Part shown: in pieces, positions 57,816 through 64,000 of the stretch
Layout of the letters: every line of letters starts with the position of its first letter
How positions within the stretch are numbered: position 1 is the stretch's first letter
NCBI RefSeq assembly: GCF_013003985.1
Contig: NZ_CP053073.1
Coordinates: forward strand, 2,356,001 to 2,420,000
Source: Usitatibacter palustris
Lineage (GTDB): Bacteria > Pseudomonadota > Gammaproteobacteria > Burkholderiales > Usitatibacteraceae
Reading direction: 5' to 3'
Length of the DNA stretch: 64,000 nucleotides
Notes under the pieces: model-generated
Database searches by the model: none
What the model saw: the letters and a program-made list of their open reading frames with translations, nothing else
Told to the model about the DNA's origin: nothing
Made by a program: the position numbers and the translations under genes

Positions 57816-59216
57816 ATGGCCAGGATCCTTCTCTGCCTCGTCCTGCTTTGCGCGGGTTGCGACATGGGATCGAAGCCCGTCGCGCCGATCGAGGAGCGCG
57901 GCGCGCTCGTCGTGCTCACCATCAATGGGCCGGAAACGTATTTCGAGGACGCCCAGGGCCATCCTTCCGGCTTCGAACACGACCTCGTGGTGCTCTTCGC
58001 GAAGGAGCTCGGCACGAAGGTCGAGTTCATCACGACCGACAGCCCCTCGAAGGTCGAGGCCGCCATCAAGAGAGGCACCGCGCACCTTGCGGCCGCGGCC
58101 CTCGTGCGCCGCCTCGACTTTCCCGGCGGCATCACGTGGGGTCCTACGTACCTCACGCTCAAGCACCAGATCGTCTATCGCGCCGCGGATCCGAAACCGA
58201 AGGCGCTCCCCGACATCTCCGGCAAGCGCGTCGGTGTCGTCGAGGAATCGCAGGCCGATGCACTGCTGTCGGAGCCACCCAAGCTCGCGGTGCCCATCGA
58301 GCGCATGCCGCCGGGGACCACGACGATGGAGCTGCTCGCGAGCGTGGCCGAGGGAAAGCTCGACTACGCGCTCGTCGAATCGAACCGTTTCACGCTCGCG
58401 CGCAAGCATTTCCCGCAGCTCGATCTCGCCTTCGACCTGGGCAAGCCCGAGCAATACGCGTGGCTCGTCTCGACCGTGGACAAGAAGCGCATCGTCGATG
58501 CCGCCAAGCCCTTCTTCGAACGCATCACGAAGGACGGAACGCTCACGCGCCTCGTGGATCGGTACTACGGACACGCCGTGCGGATCTCGGCGATCGACTC
58601 GGGCACGCTGCTCGAACGAATCCAGACCATGCTTCCCAGCCTGAAGCCGGCTTTCATCGCGGCCGAGGTGGCCACAGGCGTGGATTGGCGGCTGCTCGCG
58701 GCGGTCGGCTACCAGGAGTCGCACTGGGACGCGAGCGCGACTTCACCGACGGGCGTGCGCGGGCTGATGATGCTCACGGAAGAAACGGCCCTGCGCCTCA
58801 AGGTGAAGGACCGCCTCAGCGCGTCCGAGAGCATCCTGGGCGGTGCGCGCTATCTGGCACTCCTCAAGGAAACGCTGCCGCCGCGCATCGTCGAACCCGA
58901 CCGCACGTTCCTGGCACTCGCCGCGTACAACCTGGGCATCGGCCATCTCGAGGACGCGCGCATCCTCGCGCAGCGCTCGGGACTGAGCCCGGACCAATGG
59001 CATGACGTGAAGCAGGTGATCCGCCGGCTCGCCGATCCGGCGGTGTACCACACGCTCAAGCACGGATTCGCGCGCGGCCACGAGGGCCTGCAGTTCGTGG
59101 ACAACGTCCGCAACTACCTGGACATCCTCGACCGCATCGAGCCGCGCGTCGCGAACGTTCAGAGCGTTTCGCGCGAACCCTCGCCCGACAAGAGCGCCCC
59201 GCCGGTCGCGAGGTGA
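57816..59216 (+). CDS. mltF: lytic murein transglycosylase MltF
   Basis: A 466-residue lipoprotein (lipobox Cys15, LLCAGC). The N-terminal half is an SBP-like (PBPb) regulatory domain (about 35-265), and the C-terminal half an SLT domain with catalytic Glu301 (GYQESHWDASATSPTG). It cleaves glycan strands and is anchored to the outer membrane. Its end overlaps the convergent phosphatase gene by 58 bp. Confidence 0.92.
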   Translation: MARILLCLVLLCAGCDMGSKPVAPIEERGALVVLTINGPETYFEDAQGHPSGFEHDLVVLFAKELGTKVEFITTDSPSKVEAAIKRGTAHLAAAALVRRLDFPGGITWGPTYLTLKHQIVYRAADPKPKALPDISGKRVGVVEESQADALLSEPPKLAVPIERMPPGTTTMELLASVAEGKLDYALVESNRFTLARKHFPQLDLAFDLGKPEQYAWLVSTVDKKRIVDAAKPFFERITKDGTLTRLVDRYYGHAVRISAIDSGTLLERIQTMLPSLKPAFIAAEVATGVDWRLLAAVGYQESHWDASATSPTGVRGLMMLTEETALRLKVKDRLSASESILGGARYLALLKETLPPRIVEPDRTFLALAAYNLGIGHLEDARILAQRSGLSPDQWHDVKQVIRRLADPAVYHTLKHGFARGHEGLQFVDNVRNYLDILDRIEPRVANVQSVSREPSPDKSAPPVAR

Positions 59217-59808
59217 TTGATGTCGCCCCAGTTTTCGACCGTCCACTGGCCGGCCTCGAAGGCGAGCGCGTTGAACGCGGCATTGGGCATGGGGATGCGA
59301 TGCGGCACCGATACCGCGATGCCGTGGACCAGGCGAAAGAGCGACGCGAGCACGCCGCCGTGCGACACGACCGCGATGCGCTCTCCCGGATGCTCGCGCG
59401 CGAGCGCCTCGAACGCCGACTGCACGCGATCGTAGAACTGCCGCCGGCTTTCGCCGCCGGGAACCACGTAGTCGGGATCGGTCACGCGCACGCTCGAGAA
59501 CACCTCGGGGAATTCGTGGTCGAGCTCGCCGTAGGTCAGGCCCTCGGCCGTGCCATAGCAGCGTTCCCTCAGCCGCGCGTCGCCCTGCACCGCATGACCC
59601 GTGCGGGCGGCGATGATTCGTGCGGTCTCATGGGCGCGGCCCAGGTCGCTCGCGACGAGGCGGTCGAAGCGCTCGAGGACCATGCGCTGCGCGAGCGCCT
59701 CGGCTTGCACCAGCCCGCGCGGCGTGAGCGCCGAATCCTGGTGACCCTGGATGCGCGAGGCGACGTTCCATTCCGTCTCGCCGTGGCGCAGGACGATGAA
59801 ACGCGCGT

Positions 59809-59812
<4 letters not shown>
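59159..59812 (-). CDS. histidine-phosphatase-family protein (phosphoglycerate-mutase-like)
   Basis: A 217-residue enzyme with the RHGETEWN motif ([12 protein letters not shown], Arg9/His10) and the second His in VVSHGGV. Substrate not evident: CobC, GpmB-like and others share this fold. GTG start overlapping the serS stop by 4 bp. The 3' end runs 58 bp into mltF on the opposite strand. Confidence 0.88.
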
Positions 59813-61083
<1,271 letters not shown>

Positions 61084-61109
61084 CGGAAAAACCGGAGGGG
61101 CAAAGCGGC

Positions 61110-62429
61110 CTATTTTCCCTTTTTCCGCGCTTGCGCGTCCAGCGCCCTCAGGTGCTCGAGCTTTTCGCGGATCTTGGCCTCGAGCCCGCGGTCCGTCGGC
61201 CGGTACCAATTGGGCTTGTCCATGCCCTCGGGGAGGTAGTTCTCGCCCGCGGCGTAGCCCTCGTTCTCGTCGTGCGCGTAGCGATAGTTGTCGCCATAGC
61301 CCAGGTTCTTCATGAGCTTGGTCGGCGCGTTGCGGATGTGCATCGGGACCGGGCGCGTTCCATCCTTGGCGATGAAGTCGCGCACGGCGCCGTACGCGAG
61401 GTAGGCCGCGTTCGACTTGGCGGCAACCGCGAGATAGAGCACGCATTCGGCAAGGGCGAGTTCCCCTTCGGGCGAACCGAGGCGCTCGTAGACCTCCGCG
61501 GCGTTGAGGGCGACCTCAAGCGCGCGCGGATCGGCGAGGCCGATGTCCTCGCTCGCCATGCGGATCATGCGGCGGGCCATGTAGCGCGGATCGGCGCCGC
61601 CATCGAGCATCCGCACCAGCCAATACAGGGATGCATCCGGATCGCTGCCGCGCACCGCCTTGTGGAGTGCCGAGATCTGGTCGTAGAAGTTCTCGCCGCC
61701 CTTGTCGAAGCGGCGGCCGGCGCGCTGCGCGATCGTATCGACGTAATCGACGTCGGCACCGTGGCGCCCCTCGAGGCGCGCGGCCTGCGCCACCTGCTCG
61801 ACAAGGTTCAACGCCCGGCGGCCGTCGCCATCGGCGAACTCGGCGATGCGCTTCCTCGCTTCCGACGTCGCATCCACCTTCTCGGCTTCGAAGCCGCGTT
61901 CGATCAGGGCGTCGAGGTCTTCGGTGCCCAGGCTTTCGAGGACGTAGACCTGGGCGCGCGACAGCAACGCGCCGATCACCTCGAAGGACGGGTTCTCGGT
62001 GGTCGCGCCGATGAAGGTGAAGAGTCCCGACTCCACGTGCGGCAGGAATGCATCCTGCTGCGCCTTGTTGAAGCGGTGCACTTCATCGACGAAGAGGATC
62101 GTCGCCTTGCCGTACTGCTCGCGGGTGATGCGGGCGCGCTCCACGGCATCGCGGATTTCCTTCACGCCGGAGAGGACGGCGGAAATGGCGATGAACTCGG
62201 AGTTGAAGACGTGCGCCATGAGGCGGGCGAGCGTGGTCTTGCCCACGCCCGGCGGGCCCCAGAGGATCATCGAATGCGGCCGGCCCGAATGCAGCGCGAT
62301 CCACAGGGGCTTGCTCTCACCCAGCAGGTGGCGCTGGCCGACGACGTCCTCGACGCGCTGCGGCCGCAGGCGTTCGGCGAGCGGCACATGCGCCGCCCCG
62401 GATTCGTTGAAGAGATCGCGTTCCACCAC
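61110..62429 (-). CDS. rarA: replication-associated recombination protein RarA (MgsA)
   Basis: A 439-residue AAA+ ATPase related to clamp loaders, with [14 protein letters not shown] (Walker A), [19 protein letters not shown] (Walker B) and the C-terminal tetramerisation region. It acts at stalled forks. It lies 26 bp upstream of serS, same strand. Confidence 0.94.
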   Translation of the reverse strand: MVERDLFNESGAAHVPLAERLRPQRVEDVVGQRHLLGESKPLWIALHSGRPHSMILWGPPGVGKTTLARLMAHVFNSEFIAISAVLSGVKEIRDAVERARITREQYGKATILFVDEVHRFNKAQQDAFLPHVESGLFTFIGATTENPSFEVIGALLSRAQVYVLESLGTEDLDALIERGFEAEKVDATSEARKRIAEFADGDGRRALNLVEQVAQAARLEGRHGADVDYVDTIAQRAGRRFDKGGENFYDQISALHKAVRGSDPDASLYWLVRMLDGGADPRYMARRMIRMASEDIGLADPRALEVALNAAEVYERLGSPEGELALAECVLYLAVAAKSNAAYLAYGAVRDFIAKDGTRPVPMHIRNAPTKLMKNLGYGDNYRYAHDENEGYAAGENYLPEGMDKPNWYRPTDRGLEAKIREKLEHLRALDAQARKKGK

Positions 62430-62439
62430 CGTATTGTAT

Positions 62440-62506
62440 GGAAATAGAGGGGTCAGACCACTCTATCGTCGCTTCACCGATAGAGTGGTCTGACCCCTCT
62501 ATTTCC
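62440..62506. repeat. 29-bp perfect hairpin with GGGGTCAGACC core
   Basis: Arms 62440-62468 and 62478-62506 are perfectly complementary, loop TCGCTTCAC. The core AGAGGGGTCAGACCA is a well-known REP-like sequence in proteobacteria. The right arm includes the last codons and stop of the lysR gene. Confidence 0.85.
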
Positions 62507-63437
62507 AGTACTTCTTGAGGGCGGTGGGCAGCAGCCGCAGCATCCCCGGCTCCGCCTCGTCATGCAGGAACTGCTCGAAGGCCAGGGCGACGGGCGGCAG
62601 GCGCTTGCCCTTGCGGTGCACGCAGTACCAGGGACGGCGGATGGGGAAGTCGACGACATCGAGCACGACGAGGCGCTTGGCCTCGACTTCCAGGCCGATG
62701 GCGTGCGCGGACATGAAGGCGATGCCGAAGCCGGCCGAGACCGCCTGCTTGAGGGTTTCGTTGCTCGCGGCCTCGATGACGATGTGCGGCTTCATCCGCG
62801 CGCGGCGCATGGCCTCGTCCATCACCACCCGCGTGAGCGAGCCCTGCTCGCGGGCGAGGTACGGTTCCTTGGCGAGTGCGGAGAGCGGCACCTTGCGTGC
62901 GCCCGCGAGACGGTGGCTCGGCGAGGCGATCACGACGATGGGATGCGTGGCGAAACCCTTCGCGTTGAACTCGCTGCCTTCCGGTGGCAATCCCATGATC
63001 CCGAGATCGACCTGGTTGCGGTCGAGCCGCTGCAGCAGCTCCTCGCGGTTGCACACCGAGAGCGAGACCGCTACGCGTTCGTGCCGTTCGCAGAACGTGC
63101 TGAGCAGCGTCGGGAAGAAATAGTCGCCGGCGCTGATCACGCCCACGTTCAGCAGCCCGCCCTCCACGCCACGTTGCGCCCCGAGCTCTTCTTCAAGCGC
63201 GCGCAGCTGATCGAGGATCGCGGTGCTGGCGCGGCGCATCGCCTCGCCGGCGGGCGTGAGGTACACGCGCTTTCCCAGGCGCTCGAAGAGCGCGACGCCC
63301 GCATGCCGCTCGAGCTCGGCGATCTGCAGCGAGACGGCGGGCGCGGTGAGGTGAAGCTCCGCGGCGGCGCGCGAAAACGAGAGGTGGCCCGCGGCGACGG
63401 CGAACACGCGGAGCTGGCGAAGGGTGGCTGAGCGCAT
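62499..63437 (-). CDS. LysR-family transcriptional regulator
   Basis: A 312-residue LTTR with an N-terminal winged HTH (LRQLRVFAVAAGHLSFSRAA) and a substrate-binding domain (about 92-295). The sequence looks CbbR-like but no cbb genes are near, so the effector is unknown. The final Trp, Lys and stop codons lie inside the hairpin repeat, suggesting the original C-terminus was replaced. It is divergent from the 93-residue gene, with an inverted repeat between them. Confidence 0.88.
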   Translation of the reverse strand: MRSATLRQLRVFAVAAGHLSFSRAAAELHLTAPAVSLQIAELERHAGVALFERLGKRVYLTPAGEAMRRASTAILDQLRALEEELGAQRGVEGGLLNVGVISAGDYFFPTLLSTFCERHERVAVSLSVCNREELLQRLDRNQVDLGIMGLPPEGSEFNAKGFATHPIVVIASPSHRLAGARKVPLSALAKEPYLAREQGSLTRVVMDEAMRRARMKPHIVIEAASNETLKQAVSAGFGIAFMSAHAIGLEVEAKRLVVLDVVDFPIRRPWYCVHRKGKRLPPVALAFEQFLHDEAEPGMLRLLPTALKKYWK

Positions 63438-63441
63438 GGCC

Positions 63442-63463
63442 GGTAGGTTAGCAAAAACTTACC
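63442..63463. promoter_or_regulatory. candidate LysR operator
   Basis: GGTAGGTT-N6-AACTTACC (63442-63449 and 63456-63463, 7 of 8 paired) lies just upstream of the lysR start, in the 122-bp divergent gap. LTTRs often bind such dyads to regulate themselves and the neighbour. Confidence 0.4.
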
Positions 63464-63559
63464 GCAAGGCAAAGAAACTTTAACTATTCCTAAGCTACCA
63501 CCCGGACTAGGATCAAGTCGTCGCGGGACGAAGAGTCCGCGCAATGCGAGGAGTGACCG

Positions 63560-63841
63560 ATGGAAATGACTCTCCCCAATACCGAGCGCAAGGCCGTCGA
63601 CGCCACGGCCCTCGCCCAGGCGCTATCCACGTTCGGGCTGCTCTACGGATCGCGCGACGCCCTGCATGGCGCGGTGGCCGATGCCGCCGACGAAGCCGAC
63701 GCGGTGCGCAAGTTCATCCGCCGCGAGAAACCCCACCTGCTCGCCTCCTACGACCTCGATGCCCTGGTCGCCATGGTCCTCGCCGCGCGACAGGGAAACC
63801 TGAGCGCGCCCGCGTCGATCGAACAGTACGACCCCGCCTGA
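63560..63841 (+). CDS. 93-residue protein of unknown function
   Basis: A small soluble helical protein (MEMTLPNTERKAVDATALAQ...) with a good ribosome site (GAGGAGTGACCG before ATG) and coding-like composition. No family recognised. It is divergent from lysR and 18 bp before a panE-like gene. Confidence 0.55.
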   Translation: MEMTLPNTERKAVDATALAQALSTFGLLYGSRDALHGAVADAADEADAVRKFIRREKPHLLASYDLDALVAMVLAARQGNLSAPASIEQYDPA

Positions 63842-63859
63842 CCGGCCCGGACGCCGGCC

Positions 63860-64000
63860 ATGAGAATCTGCATCGTCGGCGCCGGCGCCATCGGCGGCTT
63901 CGTGGGTGCGCGCCTCTCGCGCGCGGGTGCGGAGGTCACGTTGATCGCCCGCGGCGCCCACCTCGCGGCCATCCGCCGCGACGGCCTCGCGATCGTCGAG
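63860..64000 (+). CDS. ketopantoate reductase-like gene, cut by window end
   Basis: The 47 visible codons begin MRICIVGAGAIGGFVGARLS, with AEVTLIARGAHLAAI, the NADP-binding N-terminus of PanE/ApbA-family 2-dehydropantoate 2-reductases. The gene runs off the window. Whether it makes pantoate or serves another reductase role cannot be judged. Confidence 0.75.
   Translation, partial: MRICIVGAGAIGGFVGARLSRAGAEVTLIARGAHLAAIRRDGLAIVE

Overview
The window is a GC-rich, densely coded stretch of a Gram-negative chromosome. The outer-membrane machinery (BamD, LolC/LolD, MltF, a TonB-dependent receptor), the class I polyhydroxyalkanoate (PHA) genes phaC, phaB, phaR and phaP, and the pairings bamD/rluD/pgeF and tesA/ybbA/ybbP point to a proteobacterium, most likely a betaproteobacterium. 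I cannot name a genus from sequence alone. There are no rRNA or tRNA genes, no CRISPR array, no transposase and no phage genes. Mobility shows only as several small palindromic intergenic repeats.

Region 1 (1-5.6 kb) is an Anbu-type proteasome cluster: an alpha-E protein, the Anbu peptidase, a small secreted protein and a large transglutaminase/DUF2126 protein. A 520-bp non-coding gap with two opposed palindromic elements follows. Region 2 (6.1-16.6 kb) holds an exported intradiol dioxygenase, ComEC, a DUF2062 membrane protein, an AlkA-like glycosylase, a secreted tectonin-repeat protein, a hemerythrin, topoisomerase IB next to Ku, and two related membrane-anchored coiled-coil proteins, one with a J-like domain lacking HPD. 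Region 3 (16.7-28.2 kb) is lolC-lolD, then an RpfE-type protein, recJ, a TonB receptor, prfB (with its programmed +1 frameshift), an M20 peptidase, lysS and a glycine-zipper protein. As I recall it, this resembles the housekeeping part of the Xanthomonas rpf locus.

Region 4 (28.2-40.8 kb) is centred on PHA storage: rimO and phaR in one unit, divergent phasin phaP with a strong promoter flanked by two matching 13-bp repeats (likely PhaR operators), two phaB reductases and phaC. Between them lie a prolyl oligopeptidase, a NarL-type two-component pair and an uncharacterised two-gene unit. Region 5 (40.8-50.1 kb) has a ZIP transporter, pgeF-rluD, bamD, ppk and ppx (divergent, with a Pho-box-like sequence between them), sixA, a DMT exporter and an EctD-like dioxygenase. 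Region 6 (50.1-64 kb) has ybbP-ybbA divergent from tesA-mnmH, a Ser/Thr kinase fused to a cyclic-nucleotide-binding domain, ispD-ispF, mltF, a histidine phosphatase, serS, rarA, a LysR regulator, a small unknown protein and the start of a panE-like gene cut by the window edge.

The items most worth a second look are the two membrane coiled-coil proteins, the kinase-CNB fusion, the Anbu cluster with its secreted member, the dual phaP operator, the apparently leaderless prfB promoter, and at least five different palindromic repeat types.
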